Part shown: positions 1 through 9,643 of the stretch, piece after piece
Layout of the letters: each line of letters begins with the position of its first letter
Numbering within the stretch: the stretch's first letter is position 1
DNA from: Flavobacteriales bacterium
GTDB lineage: Bacteria > Bacteroidota > Bacteroidia > Flavobacteriales_D > Crocinitomicaceae
Direction of reading: 5' to 3'
Length of the DNA: 64,000 nucleotides
Assembly (NCBI GenBank): GCA_947462255.1
Contig: CANHOA010000010.1
Span: forward strand, 52,644-116,643
Made by a program: the position numbers and the translations under genes
Notes under the pieces: generated by a model
Seen by the model: only the letters and a program-made list of their open reading frames with translations
Database searches by the model: none
Told to the model about the DNA's origin: nothing

Positions 1-386
1 GGAATGGTATTTAGTTTTCCAAGTTGAGGAACTACCAAAAGATCAGCATAATCGGGAATACCTGTCCCGCTTAAATGGGTGTGACTAAAGCCATGAATCA
101 CAGAGTCGGAGTAATGATAACCTCCACAGCCATCCCAACCTTCATAACGAGTGTCTGGACTCAACTGCACCATGCCAAAAGGCGAGGTGGCACCGGGAAA
201 GGTATGCCCATGTCCGCCTGTTCCAATGAAGGGATTAACGTAATAACTTGGTGACATAGGCCTAATGTTACCAACATTCAAAAGAGACCTTGCTATGTCG
301 CTATGATCTTGAATTTGCTTTAATGGCGATTGAGCCATTGAAAAAATAGCGACAAGTAAAAAGAAGAGTATTGTAATTAATTTCAT
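1..386 (-). CDS. GH92 family alpha-mannosidase, N-terminal part (runs off the left edge)
   Basis: Only the first ~128 codons are present; the rest lies beyond position 1. A signal peptide (MKLITILFFLLVAIFSMAQ) is followed by YVNPFIGTGGHGHTFPGA, SPFGMVQLSPDT and GFSHTHLSGTG, which are hallmark N-terminal motifs of glycoside hydrolase family 92. Members are calcium-dependent exo-acting alpha-mannosidases that trim mannose from glycans in the periplasm or at the cell surface. The start lies 2 bp after the stop of the upstream glycosyltransferase gene, so the two are probably co-transcribed. Family assignment is firm; linkage specificity cannot be judged from this fragment. Confidence 0.9.
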   Translation of the reverse strand, partial: MKLITILFFLLVAIFSMAQSPLKQIQDHSDIARSLLNVGNIRPMSPSYYVNPFIGTGGHGHTFPGATSPFGMVQLSPDTRYEGWDGCGGYHYSDSVIHGFSHTHLSGTGIPDYADLLVVPQLGKLNTI

Positions 387-388
387 GG

Positions 389-1405
389 TTAAAAGCGTCT
401 TTTGTTAAGCTTTGTAAACGTTTTATTATTCTTGAAGTAGTAATCAAAAATAATATTACCTGAATAAGATGGCGCTTTATTTTGAACTCTTTTAAGCTGT
501 TTCCTTTTTTGTAGTACCTTTTGAATTTTGGAATAAAAAGAGAGGTGTGCTAGAAATATCATTATAAAAAATGAAAATTTACCTTTTAGTAGAAATTGTA
601 AAGCAGCTATTCCATCATAAATCATACGAATAACTAACCTTGGTCCCCAAAATCCCCTATGATTTTTTACCAATAGCATTAAATTATTTCTGAAATTTAA
701 AAATGTTTTAGTAGGAGAGGTGTAAGGCATGGTGCCACCACCGAGGTGATACACTACTGATGCTGGTTCGCAGACAAATGAATATCCTACATGATTTAAT
801 CGCAAGCAAAGGTCTATTTCTTCCATGTGCGCCAAAAAATCGCTGTCAAAACCGCCAACCTCATGAAATAAATCAGCTCGAATTAACATTGCTGCTCCAG
901 AGGTCCAATCCACTTTCTTTTTATAATCATATTGTCCTTGATCTTCTTCACAATGATTAAATATACGTCCTCGACAGAAGGGGAAATAATTTTTATCAAG
1001 GTAGCCACCTGCAGCACCAGCATGTTCAAAATGCGTTTTTTTTGAATAAGAAAGAACTTTAGGTTGACATCCTGCCACTGTTTCGTCGGCTAAAGCAGAT
1101 TGTAAAGGGGGAATCCAATTCTTGCTAACCTCAACATCGTTATTTAATAAAATATACTGTTTAAATCTCCCTTTAAGCTTTCCTAATCCTTCATTATATC
1201 CTCCAGCAAAACCATAATTTTGCGGAAGTGAAATGCATTCGACCAAAGGAAAGCTTTTGTTTAGGAATGACACAGATTCATCAGTAGAAGCGTTATCGAT
1301 GATAATAATCGGAAATCCCACGCTATTTGCACAAACATTCGGTAAGAAGGTAGTTAAGTGCTGTAATCCGTTGTAATTTAAAATGACGATGGCTAATTCC
1401 TGCAT
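389..1405 (-). CDS. GT2 family glycosyltransferase
   Basis: Begins MQELAIVILNYNG, the typical start of a GT-A fold inverting glycosyltransferase. IIIIDNASTDES (nucleotide binding), LLNNDVEV (DxD-like metal site) and GFDSDFLAHMEEIDLCLRL follow, as in rhamnosyltransferase-like GT2 enzymes. The C-terminal ~70 residues (FRNNLMLLVKNHRGFW onward, with hydrophobic stretches) suggest membrane association. The frame stays open 28 codons further upstream, but that stretch overlaps the preceding gene; the ATG at 1405 sits 7 bp after its stop and places the Rossmann strand at the N-terminus. It probably adds sugar to a surface polysaccharide or glycoprotein; the acceptor is unknown. Confidence 0.88.
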   Translation of the reverse strand: MQELAIVILNYNGLQHLTTFLPNVCANSVGFPIIIIDNASTDESVSFLNKSFPLVECISLPQNYGFAGGYNEGLGKLKGRFKQYILLNNDVEVSKNWIPPLQSALADETVAGCQPKVLSYSKKTHFEHAGAAGGYLDKNYFPFCRGRIFNHCEEDQGQYDYKKKVDWTSGAAMLIRADLFHEVGGFDSDFLAHMEEIDLCLRLNHVGYSFVCEPASVVYHLGGGTMPYTSPTKTFLNFRNNLMLLVKNHRGFWGPRLVIRMIYDGIAALQFLLKGKFSFFIMIFLAHLSFYSKIQKVLQKRKQLKRVQNKAPSYSGNIIFDYYFKNNKTFTKLNKRRF

Positions 1406-1412
1406 ACAAGCG

Positions 1413-2864
1413 TTAGTATTGTCTAAATAAATCGTTGCTATTTCCTCCCCAAACATCTTGATTGAATTTATTAGGGTTGTCAATATCACCGTTCATGGTA
1501 TTACGTTTTACTAAAATCTGTTGCCATGCTGGGTTTTTTAATTCTCCTAACATATCAGAATGTAATAATCGATAAGCATTATTTACCAAATCAGGATTGT
1601 AAAAAACAAATCTTTTATTGCTAAAAGCCCCAATTTTATTATAAATCCAAATTTCATATGGATATTCTGACGGAGAGGTTTCTCGGGCATTAATCGTACT
1701 TGGAGCACCGTATTTCAGATAAACCCGTCCACGATCCGTTTCAAATCCTTCTTGGAAATTATTAGCGTATTCACGCTCAACCAATAGGATTTGTTCTTTA
1801 TATTTCAACCATGCCTCGTAAGGTGTATTTGGGGAGGTGTATTTCCAAAAGGCTTGAATGTGTTTGCGCATTAAAGATTTTTCTTTTGTTTTAATACTAG
1901 CAATGATATTTTTCACTTCTGCTGGTTTAGCAATTGGAATAAGGCTTTCTAGAAAAAATACCACACTGTCCTCATGAATTGATGCTTGGAATGATGGATC
2001 TAAGACAATATTGTCTGATTGAATGCTATCCATAAAGTCATTGGTTCGTTCAAAAACATACGTTTCAATGTATTTATCCTCCATTTTTCTATTCACAAGT
2101 GAATAATTAAGCTCATACTGTCCACTGGGTAAAAAGCTCAAGTCAACGGTTTTAAAAATTGGAGTAACTGCTTCGGGTTTTAATCGGTAAAATGTTGTGT
2201 AAGAATCAATTTCCGCTTTGGTATAAACATCAATTAATGTTTGTTTTAATCCAACGATCGAATCTGTTGAATTATCAAGGTTATAGGTTTCAAAATATAC
2301 CGGCAACTTATTGAGTTGGGTTGGGTAATAATTAGAAAGCCTTGGAATTAAATAGTATCCTGATTTTTGAAATGTACTTGACAAGGTATCAGGATAGGCA
2401 AATTCAGCTATTTCAATGGCTGAGATAGATGGCTCTCCTCGTAAATCTTTAATCGTTATATCTTGTTTTGCCTTAATGAGATTTGCCATTTTGTTGACAT
2501 CCTGAATTTCTAAGCTTAATTCATATTTTCCAGGTTGTACTTTTAATCTTCTTATGTCGTAGAAATCGTCAATTAGGCTATCTTTAAAAAAGGGAGAATT
2601 CAATAAGTAGATATCGTTTAGGGTGTCTTTTTGTGACGATATTAATTGTATGCGAACAGCAACAGTAGCCTGGATACCATCGTTTAAGCTAATGTAATTG
2701 ACACTGTAGCCTACAAATTGCAATTGAATTTCTAGATAGTTTCCAATACTGGGATCGAAGAATTGTTTGGTGTCTAGGTATGCCCGTAGTTTCTTTGTTT
2801 GCCCATAAGTTAATGAGGAAACGGATAGGAAAACAAAAAGTATACTGATAAAGAAAGGTCTCAT
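1413..2864 (-). CDS. GWxTD domain-containing secreted protein
   Basis: A 483-residue protein with a cleavable signal peptide (MRPFFISILFVFLSVSSLTYGQ). The C-terminal region contains AWLKYKEQILLVEREYANNF, EGFETDRGRVYLKYGAP and YEIWIYNKI, matching the GWxTD domain found in Bacteroidota and some other phyla, whose biochemical role is not established. The middle consists of beta-rich extracellular-looking sequence. It sits between a helicase gene (22 bp gap) and a glycosyltransferase gene (7 bp gap) on the same strand, so it is probably in an operon. An envelope role is inferred from the export signal only. Confidence 0.8.
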   Translation of the reverse strand: MRPFFISILFVFLSVSSLTYGQTKKLRAYLDTKQFFDPSIGNYLEIQLQFVGYSVNYISLNDGIQATVAVRIQLISSQKDTLNDIYLLNSPFFKDSLIDDFYDIRRLKVQPGKYELSLEIQDVNKMANLIKAKQDITIKDLRGEPSISAIEIAEFAYPDTLSSTFQKSGYYLIPRLSNYYPTQLNKLPVYFETYNLDNSTDSIVGLKQTLIDVYTKAEIDSYTTFYRLKPEAVTPIFKTVDLSFLPSGQYELNYSLVNRKMEDKYIETYVFERTNDFMDSIQSDNIVLDPSFQASIHEDSVVFFLESLIPIAKPAEVKNIIASIKTKEKSLMRKHIQAFWKYTSPNTPYEAWLKYKEQILLVEREYANNFQEGFETDRGRVYLKYGAPSTINARETSPSEYPYEIWIYNKIGAFSNKRFVFYNPDLVNNAYRLLHSDMLGELKNPAWQQILVKRNTMNGDIDNPNKFNQDVWGGNSNDLFRQY

Positions 2865-2886
2865 TTTACTAAATTAACAATCTTTT

Positions 2887-4395
2887 CTAATCAACGATAG
2901 CAGCTCTTAGTTTTTGTCTTAATTGACGATTATATGTTTCAAGCAGATATTTGAGGTAATTATCAGTTGATTTTGCAATGCAACGGGTATAATTCTTCAA
3001 ACGATGTTCAATATGTTCTTGTAGTAATTCTACAAGGGATAGCGCATGGTGCTGGTCTTTTGCTAATCCAATGATTGAATCGAAATGGTTATTTAGCGAA
3101 TTTTCAACGGCATCTTTCCCTTTCTGACCTCGGTCTAGGCATTCGTAATAATTCTCTTTAATATTAAAACTTTCTAAAATACTGGTATTAACTAATTTGT
3201 CATATCCTTTTGGGAACTCAAATTCAACTTCAAATTCCATGTCCTCTAATTCGGAAATACGAGATTCTAGAAAACGATCTGGAAAACGAAAGGCGTCATG
3301 CCAATTAATAAAATCTTGCCAAAAACCAAAACGTCTAACATTATTCCCTAAGTCGACAATGTTAAAACTATCTTTAGTTGGGAGGCGTCTAGATCCTCTT
3401 CCAATCATCTGATGGTATAAGGTTAAGGAGCGAGTAGCACGATTCAAAATGATGGTTTTTACCGTAGGCTCATCAAATCCGGTGGTCAAGATACCAACAG
3501 ATGTTAAAATTGCATCAGGGGTAGTCCTAAACCAAGCCAAAATATCTTTTCTGTCTTTATCACTAAAGGTAGAATCGAGGTGACGAACATTGTATTTTAG
3601 TTTCTTAAAGGAATCGTAAACACGCATAGATGTTTCAATTCCCGCATTGAAAATAAGAGTTTTCTGTCCTAATGAAACTTCCTCATAAGCGAATGTTAAT
3701 TTCTCTTGCATGAAAAAATTGCTGTATAAAACATCAGAACTACTAACGGTAAAATCACCATTTGTTCCTATTTTTAGTCCATGAAGGTTCACATCGTAAT
3801 TATAAGTTTCGGCATCGGAAAGATACCCACTTTGAATGAGTCCTGAAATACTTTCTCCGGTAATTAGTTTGTTGTAGTTATCCTTTAATGGCAAGGCTCT
3901 ATTGCTGCTTAATGGGGTTGCAGTTACGCCTAAAATATTTCCGTCTTCGTAATATTGAAAAATTTTACGAAAACTATTGTAGTGTGCTTCATCGACAATA
4001 ACTAAACCAACATCTTTTATAAAATCTCCATCGTCTAAAAGACGATTATTTAAGGTTTCAACCATGGCAATAAAACAAGAATATTCATCTTGATCGTCTA
4101 GTTTTTTGACTTCTGAATTAATTATTTTATTCTTAACGCCAATGGCTTGCAGCTGACGAGAAGTTTGCACTGATAACTCAATTCGGTGAGTGAGGATAAG
4201 TACTTTTTGACCCCATTCTTCAATAAATTTTTTGGCAATGGCAGAAAAAATGACTGTTTTACCTCCGCCTGTTGGTAATTGATAGAGTAAATTAAACTTT
4301 TTACCATTCGTTCTAAATTCTTGTAATACACTTTCTACAGTTTTTTCTTGAAAGGGATAGAGCTGTTTGGCTTCGTATAGATCGGTATCAATCAT
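2887..4395 (-). CDS. DEAD/DEAH-box superfamily II helicase
   Basis: A ~502-residue SF2 helicase of the ResIII/UvrB-like type. Visible motifs are LPTGGGKT (Walker A, residues ~41-47), VIVDEAHY (Walker B, DEAH), GVTATP (motif III), a second RecA domain with ILTTGFDEPTV, and QMIGRGSRR (motif VI arginine finger). The C-terminal ~130 residues are helical and unlike a known nuclease. The ATG at 4395 (MIDTDLYEAKQLYPFQ) is preferred over an upstream in-frame start because it directly precedes the Q-motif-like region. Similar stand-alone helicases are widespread in Bacteroidota; the substrate is unknown. It lies 67 bp downstream of the TrmH-family gene. Confidence 0.87.
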   Translation of the reverse strand: MIDTDLYEAKQLYPFQEKTVESVLQEFRTNGKKFNLLYQLPTGGGKTVIFSAIAKKFIEEWGQKVLILTHRIELSVQTSRQLQAIGVKNKIINSEVKKLDDQDEYSCFIAMVETLNNRLLDDGDFIKDVGLVIVDEAHYNSFRKIFQYYEDGNILGVTATPLSSNRALPLKDNYNKLITGESISGLIQSGYLSDAETYNYDVNLHGLKIGTNGDFTVSSSDVLYSNFFMQEKLTFAYEEVSLGQKTLIFNAGIETSMRVYDSFKKLKYNVRHLDSTFSDKDRKDILAWFRTTPDAILTSVGILTTGFDEPTVKTIILNRATRSLTLYHQMIGRGSRRLPTKDSFNIVDLGNNVRRFGFWQDFINWHDAFRFPDRFLESRISELEDMEFEVEFEFPKGYDKLVNTSILESFNIKENYYECLDRGQKGKDAVENSLNNHFDSIIGLAKDQHHALSLVELLQEHIEHRLKNYTRCIAKSTDNYLKYLLETYNRQLRQKLRAAIVD

Positions 4396-4462
4396 AGTAA
4401 TGGTGCGAAAACTAAAATGCAAAAGTACGGCCTTTTCCTTTATGTTAACTACTCATTGAAAA

Positions 4463-5203
4463 TTAACTTGTTTTCCAATGGGATAATAAAATACCACAAG
4501 CGATGGATGCGTTCAAGGATTCGCCATTACCAAGCTTCGGTATGGTAATAGGATTTTGTATGAGTTTGGATATTTCCTCGCTTATTCCACTGCCTTCATT
4601 ACCAATGATTAGAATGGCGTCTTTTTTCATTTTAAGATTAATACAAGATGTGCCTTCAAGCATAGCACCATAAATAGGGAGTGTTTGTTGCATTAGAAAA
4701 TCACTAAGGTTTCCGTATGCTATTTTTATTCTAAATAAACTACCCATCGTTGCCTGTACTACTCTTGGATGATAACAATCGACTGTAGTTGCGCTACAAT
4801 AAATTTGCTGAATGCCAAACCAGTCAGCTGTACGGATAATTGTTCCTAAATTTCCTGGATCTTGAATTGTATCGATAACAAGTGTGCTAATAGCGGGATT
4901 GAATGATATTTCCTCTGGTGGTGTTTTCTTTAAAATAACTAATATTCCTTGAGGTGATTTTAGTAAAGATATTCGTTCGAATTCATTACCTGAAGCCAAT
5001 AAAGCATTGTATTGGGTATGTTGAATTACGTTATCGACATGCTCGGAGGTACAAACAATCAATAAAATTGAAGATCCTTTTTCCCTTAAACATTCGTGAA
5101 ATATCTTTTCGCCTTCTGCAATGTAACATTCCTCAAAATCTCGAGATTTCTTGGTATGCAAGGTGCGAATCCATTTTAACTTATTGATTGAAAGTTTTTC
5201 CAC
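4463..5203 (-). CDS. TrmH/SpoU family RNA 2'-O-methyltransferase
   Basis: A 246-residue SPOUT-class methyltransferase. An N-terminal RNA-binding-like region (KLKWIRTLHTKKSRDFEECYIAEGEK) precedes the three SpoU motifs: QDPGNLGTIIRTADWFG (motif 1), IIGNEGSGIS (motif 2) and IPKLGNGESLNASIACGILL (motif 3), which form the knotted SAM site. It would methylate a ribose in rRNA or tRNA; the target nucleotide cannot be read from sequence. It is divergent from the TamL-like gene, with start codons only 32 bp apart, so the two share a very short promoter region. Confidence 0.92.
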   Translation of the reverse strand: MEKLSINKLKWIRTLHTKKSRDFEECYIAEGEKIFHECLREKGSSILLIVCTSEHVDNVIQHTQYNALLASGNEFERISLLKSPQGILVILKKTPPEEISFNPAISTLVIDTIQDPGNLGTIIRTADWFGIQQIYCSATTVDCYHPRVVQATMGSLFRIKIAYGNLSDFLMQQTLPIYGAMLEGTSCINLKMKKDAILIIGNEGSGISEEISKLIQNPITIPKLGNGESLNASIACGILLSHWKTS

Positions 5204-5235
5204 GTGAGCAATATTATTATTTTTGTAGTATAATT

Positions 5236-7998
5236 ATGAAGTTTCAAAATTACAGCATTTTTCTGCTATTCATAGTAGTATTTTTAACGTCTTGCCATGT
5301 GACAAAAAATGTCCCTAAAGGAAATCTTTTGCTACGAAAAAATACTATTCTTATCGAAGGGGCTAAAGTAGCTATTTCTTCTGCTGAAATTAGCGAAATT
5401 ATTCGTCAAAAACCAAATAGTAGGGTCATAGGAATCCCTTATAAATTAATCCTTTTCAATAGTATCGATTCAACTAAGGTGTCGCAGAAGCGAATGCGAA
5501 TAAATGCAAAAATTGTTGATGGTAATAAAAGAATGGATATAAAATTGGATAAGATTAATGCCAAGAGAATTGAAAAAGCGAGAAAGAAAGGTAAAAAAAT
5601 GTATACCAAAAAAATAAAAGAGCACAAAGAAATTGAAAATTCAAGGCTATTTATTCGAGAATGGATTAAATACAAGCTTGCTGAAAAGCCAATTGTCTAT
5701 GATAGTTTGTTATTAAAAAAATCAATGGACCAAATCGGATTTTATCTAAAAAGAAAAGGATTTTATTATGGGTCTATTTCTTCCAGTCAGGAAATAGTTC
5801 GTGATAATTTGATGAAAATCACATATAAAATTAATCCAGGGCCTTGTTATTTAATAGATTCCGTTTATACAATTGGACCGAATTCTTCTGTGATTTCAGC
5901 CTATTCAATTAAATTCCTAAAAGCTCAAAAGCTCAAATTTAAAAGTGACCCATTGGTCGATAAACCTTTTGACTTGGACTACTTAGAAGATTATCGTGAG
6001 TCTATTGCAAAGTTTATGAGAGATGAAGCATATTATGGATTTACTGCCTCCAGTATATCTTTGCTTGCTGATACGAATAAGTCGTCAATGAAGGTTGTTC
6101 TTGGTTTAGAATTTAAGAATCGCTTAATTCCTTTTTCTGCGAATTCTGATAGTTTAATAGAAAAAAGATATGGTGATTATAGAATTAGTTCGGTGAATTT
6201 TCATTTATCAGATACAACGATGCTCAAACAAAAATTCTCAAAATACTTAGATGAAAATGAGAATGTCTCAACTATTAACCCAATTGACAAACAATTTTTG
6301 GCAACTAAAAATTCATTTTTATATGCTGAACAACCATTCTCCTCAAAACAATTAAAAGAAAAGAAAATAAAGGATAAAGATTCTTTAAGTCCCATGCGAA
6401 TGGCTACTATCTTTTACAATGGAAAAAAACCAAGTATTAATGTTAATTTGTTAGAACTTCAAAATTATTTGGAGATGACAAATGTTTACAAAGAATATTA
6501 TCTTGAACGATCATTTCAATGCCTAACGCAATTAGGTCTTTTTTCGACAATTAAACCGGTCGTTTTAGAAAAACCTAATAATACTTTAGAGGTTCATTAT
6601 TTTTTGGTGCCATCGGAACGAAAAACATTTGCCTTTGAACCGAAGTTTACCTCTTCCTTTGGTTTATTAGGTGTTAATGCATCTTTAAACTATTCGGATA
6701 AAAATATTTTTGGTGGGGGAGAAAAAGTAACCTTTTCGTTTGGCTTTGGTTTCGAATCGCAACCAATCGTGTTTGATGACGGGTCAAGAAAAGGACTTGC
6801 ATTTAACACCTTTGAATTTGGTCCTAGTATTAAATTAGAAATTCCTGGATTATTTCCTACTAAAGTAACTGCGCTATCCAAAAGGCAAAAGCCCAAAACA
6901 ATCCTGTCTTTAGCCTACAATTATGAAAAACGAAACATCTTTGAACGAAATTTATTTCAAATGAACTACACATGGAAGATGCTAGTTGATAAAACTCAAA
7001 TTTTTGAAATTGGGCTTCCTTTAGCATCGGTCATTAAATATGTTGATATTAATAAATCTCCCGAATTTGAAAGCCAAATAAATGCTCAAAATGATTTATT
7101 TTTAAGGAATTCATATAGCAGTCAATTTATTTGGGAAGACTTTAAACTTACTTTTATTTACGACAATTCTAAAAAACAATTTCTTGACACCAAAAATAAA
7201 TTGTTTAAGAATCGCTTTTTAGATGCTCACATTAATTTTACTTCTAGTTTTTCAGCTGCTGGTATCTTATTGTCAAAGTTTAATAAGTATCAGGATACTT
7301 TACCGAATGGTCAATATTCTTTTTTTAATGTCGGTTATGCTGAATTTATTCGTAATGATAATACGTATATCCTAAACAAAGAATTCAATAAGAAAACATC
7401 TATAAATCTTAAACTTCAAGCGGGATTTGGAATTCCTTTTGGTAATTCAAAAACATCAATGCCCTATGATTATAGTTTTTTCGGTGGTGGCGCTAATGAT
7501 AATAGGGGGTGGAAAGCAAGAACCTTAGGCCCAGGGTCTTATAAATATTATATTGATTCAAGTAACGCATCTGCTCAAATTGGAGATATTAGGCTTGGTG
7601 GAACTATTGAGTACAGGTATTCGATCGGGTCTACATTGAAAGGGGCCATTTTTACTGATTTTGGGAATATTTGGACCTATAAAGAAGATGCTGCAAGGGC
7701 AGGAGCCAAGTTTGAAAATAATTGGCTTGAACAGTTTGCCGTGACAGCCGGCTTAGGTTTTCGATTAGACCTTGATTTTTTCATTATCCGACTCGATCTT
7801 GGAATCCCGATTTACAATCCCGCGCTGCCTAAAAATGCAAGATGGATTAACCAAAGCCGTGAGCCTTTCTACCAAGAAGGGATAAGTTACTATGGTCTCC
7901 CAACGCTATCCGAAGAAATGAATAGGGAAAGAGCCTTAAGTAAATTGCCAAAACCTTTTGCTCCAGCTCTACAATTTGGTATAGGTTACCCTTTTTAA
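5236..7998 (+). CDS. tamL: TamL-like BamA/TamA family outer-membrane lipoprotein
   Basis: A ~920-residue Omp85-superfamily protein. The ATG at 5236 gives MKFQNYSIFLLFIVVFLTSC with a lipobox cysteine; upstream in-frame codons would wreck this signal. POTRA-like segments occupy roughly residues 30-500. The C-terminal ~400 residues form the D15 surface-antigen barrel, with FGPSIKLEIPGL, FFGGGANDNRGWKARTLGPG (the conserved loop-6 RGW-type motif) and RLGGTIEYRY. Bacteroidota carry a lipidated TamA variant, TamL, that works with TamB in outer-membrane assembly or lipid transport. The lipobox and length fit TamL better than BamA. The partner TamB is not in the window. Confidence 0.83.
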   Translation: MKFQNYSIFLLFIVVFLTSCHVTKNVPKGNLLLRKNTILIEGAKVAISSAEISEIIRQKPNSRVIGIPYKLILFNSIDSTKVSQKRMRINAKIVDGNKRMDIKLDKINAKRIEKARKKGKKMYTKKIKEHKEIENSRLFIREWIKYKLAEKPIVYDSLLLKKSMDQIGFYLKRKGFYYGSISSSQEIVRDNLMKITYKINPGPCYLIDSVYTIGPNSSVISAYSIKFLKAQKLKFKSDPLVDKPFDLDYLEDYRESIAKFMRDEAYYGFTASSISLLADTNKSSMKVVLGLEFKNRLIPFSANSDSLIEKRYGDYRISSVNFHLSDTTMLKQKFSKYLDENENVSTINPIDKQFLATKNSFLYAEQPFSSKQLKEKKIKDKDSLSPMRMATIFYNGKKPSINVNLLELQNYLEMTNVYKEYYLERSFQCLTQLGLFSTIKPVVLEKPNNTLEVHYFLVPSERKTFAFEPKFTSSFGLLGVNASLNYSDKNIFGGGEKVTFSFGFGFESQPIVFDDGSRKGLAFNTFEFGPSIKLEIPGLFPTKVTALSKRQKPKTILSLAYNYEKRNIFERNLFQMNYTWKMLVDKTQIFEIGLPLASVIKYVDINKSPEFESQINAQNDLFLRNSYSSQFIWEDFKLTFIYDNSKKQFLDTKNKLFKNRFLDAHINFTSSFSAAGILLSKFNKYQDTLPNGQYSFFNVGYAEFIRNDNTYILNKEFNKKTSINLKLQAGFGIPFGNSKTSMPYDYSFFGGGANDNRGWKARTLGPGSYKYYIDSSNASAQIGDIRLGGTIEYRYSIGSTLKGAIFTDFGNIWTYKEDAARAGAKFENNWLEQFAVTAGLGFRLDLDFFIIRLDLGIPIYNPALPKNARWINQSREPFYQEGISYYGLPTLSEEMNRERALSKLPKPFAPALQFGIGYPF

Positions 7999-8007
7999 TC
8001 ATCTCAT

Positions 8008-9642
8008 ATGAAATACGTTCTCCTAGGATTTCTGTTTGTTTTAAGCCTTGGTTCTTGCATGAAAGGCATACACGTTGATTTGGTCGTTCATAATGCCCAA
8101 ATACATTGTTTAGATGATCAAAATTCTATCAGCCAAGCAATGGCAATTAAAGATGGGATAATTGTTGAAGTAGGTCCTGAAAGACAAATACTAAATAAAT
8201 ATTCTGCCGACGAGTTTGTTGATGCAGAAGGAAAAGAGATTTATCCCGGATTTACTGATGCTCATGGACATATTTTATTGTACGTTAAGCAAAAACTATC
8301 CTTAGATTTATTGGAATGCAAATCACTCACTGAGCTCGTTACTAGAACTGAGAAATATCAACAAAAAGGTCAGAAGAAATTTATTGTTGGGCGTGGCTGG
8401 GATCAATCATTATGGGGAGTGGATTCTATGCCTGATAACACACTATTAAACAAAGCGTTTCCTAATATTCCGGTGTGTTTATACCGTGTTGATGGCCATG
8501 CAGCCCTTGTAAATGATTGTTTGCTTAATTTGGCCGGCATTAGCCCTACAAAAGTCGATGGAGGTGAAATACGCTCAAGAAATGGCAAGTGTACCGGCTT
8601 ATTGTTGGACAAGGCAATGGATTTAGTGCAAGATAAAATTCCTCGTTTTTCCGATAAAGAAATAAAAGAAGCCATACTTGAAATTCAAGAGGAATTATTC
8701 CAGTATGGAATTACTGGGGTTCACGAAGCAGGTATTGATTTTGAAGACATTGCGATTTTTAAGTCGCTTATGGAAAGTAAAAAATTAAAACTAGCTATTT
8801 ACGCAATGCTAATGCCGTCAGATAAAAACAAGCGATTTGCAAGTGATAATGGAGTGTATCGTTATAAAAATTTAACTATTCGTAGTTTTAAAATGTTTGC
8901 CGATGGTGCGCTTGGATCTAAGGGGGCATTATTGAAAAATCCGTATAGCGATGACCATCAGCATCTTGGACTGTTAACTACATCACTTTCTGAAATGCAA
9001 GTACTTTCGAAATTCTGCTCTAAGATTGGGTATCAATTAAATACGCATGCCATCGGTGATTCAGCGAATAAAATCATATTGAATCTTTATAAAAATGAAT
9101 ATTTGATTAATAAAGACCATCGTTGGAGAATTGAGCACGCTCAAGTTATAGATCGTAATGACTTTCATTTCTTTTCAGATTTCGCTATTTTTCCATCCGT
9201 GCAACCTACACATGCTGTTTCAGATCAACGTTGGGCAGAATCACGATTAGGTAAAGAAAGAATTAAAGGCGCTTATGCCTATAAATCATTATTGGAAGCA
9301 TTTGGAATGGTGGCTATTGGTACAGATTTCCCAATAGAATTAACGAATCCTTTTTTGACAATATTTGCAGCGACACAACGAAAAAATATAGATAATCTGC
9401 CAAATGCTGGATTTCTTATCGAAGAACAGTTATCTCTGGAGCAAGTATTGAAAGGAATGACAATCTGGGCTGCATTCGCTGCCTTTGAAGAAAATAATAA
9501 GGGAACAATTTCAAAAGGAAAAGAGGCCACGTTTTTCATCGTTAAACGTCCAATTAGGAACGAAACGACCTTTACACCAAACTTTGCTTACAGCACTTAC
9601 ATAAGTGGGAAAATGGTGTACAAAGAAGATGAACTGAACTAA
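8008..9642 (+). CDS. YtcJ-like amidohydrolase, lipoprotein
   Basis: A 544-residue amidohydrolase-superfamily protein of the amidohydrolase_3 (YtcJ-like) type. The N-terminus (MKYVLLGFLFVLSLGSC) is a lipoprotein signal, so the enzyme is periplasmic or surface-bound. Metal-binding motifs are visible: TDAHGHI (HxH) near residue 88, a late-barrel histidine in TIDXHA-like QLNTHAIGDSA, the RIEHAQV motif, and GTDFPIE carrying the final aspartate. Members hydrolyse C-N bonds in diverse amides; the substrate is unknown. It begins 9 bp after the TamL-like gene and is probably co-transcribed with it. Confidence 0.87.
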   Translation: MKYVLLGFLFVLSLGSCMKGIHVDLVVHNAQIHCLDDQNSISQAMAIKDGIIVEVGPERQILNKYSADEFVDAEGKEIYPGFTDAHGHILLYVKQKLSLDLLECKSLTELVTRTEKYQQKGQKKFIVGRGWDQSLWGVDSMPDNTLLNKAFPNIPVCLYRVDGHAALVNDCLLNLAGISPTKVDGGEIRSRNGKCTGLLLDKAMDLVQDKIPRFSDKEIKEAILEIQEELFQYGITGVHEAGIDFEDIAIFKSLMESKKLKLAIYAMLMPSDKNKRFASDNGVYRYKNLTIRSFKMFADGALGSKGALLKNPYSDDHQHLGLLTTSLSEMQVLSKFCSKIGYQLNTHAIGDSANKIILNLYKNEYLINKDHRWRIEHAQVIDRNDFHFFSDFAIFPSVQPTHAVSDQRWAESRLGKERIKGAYAYKSLLEAFGMVAIGTDFPIELTNPFLTIFAATQRKNIDNLPNAGFLIEEQLSLEQVLKGMTIWAAFAAFEENNKGTISKGKEATFFIVKRPIRNETTFTPNFAYSTYISGKMVYKEDELN

Positions 9643-9643
9643 A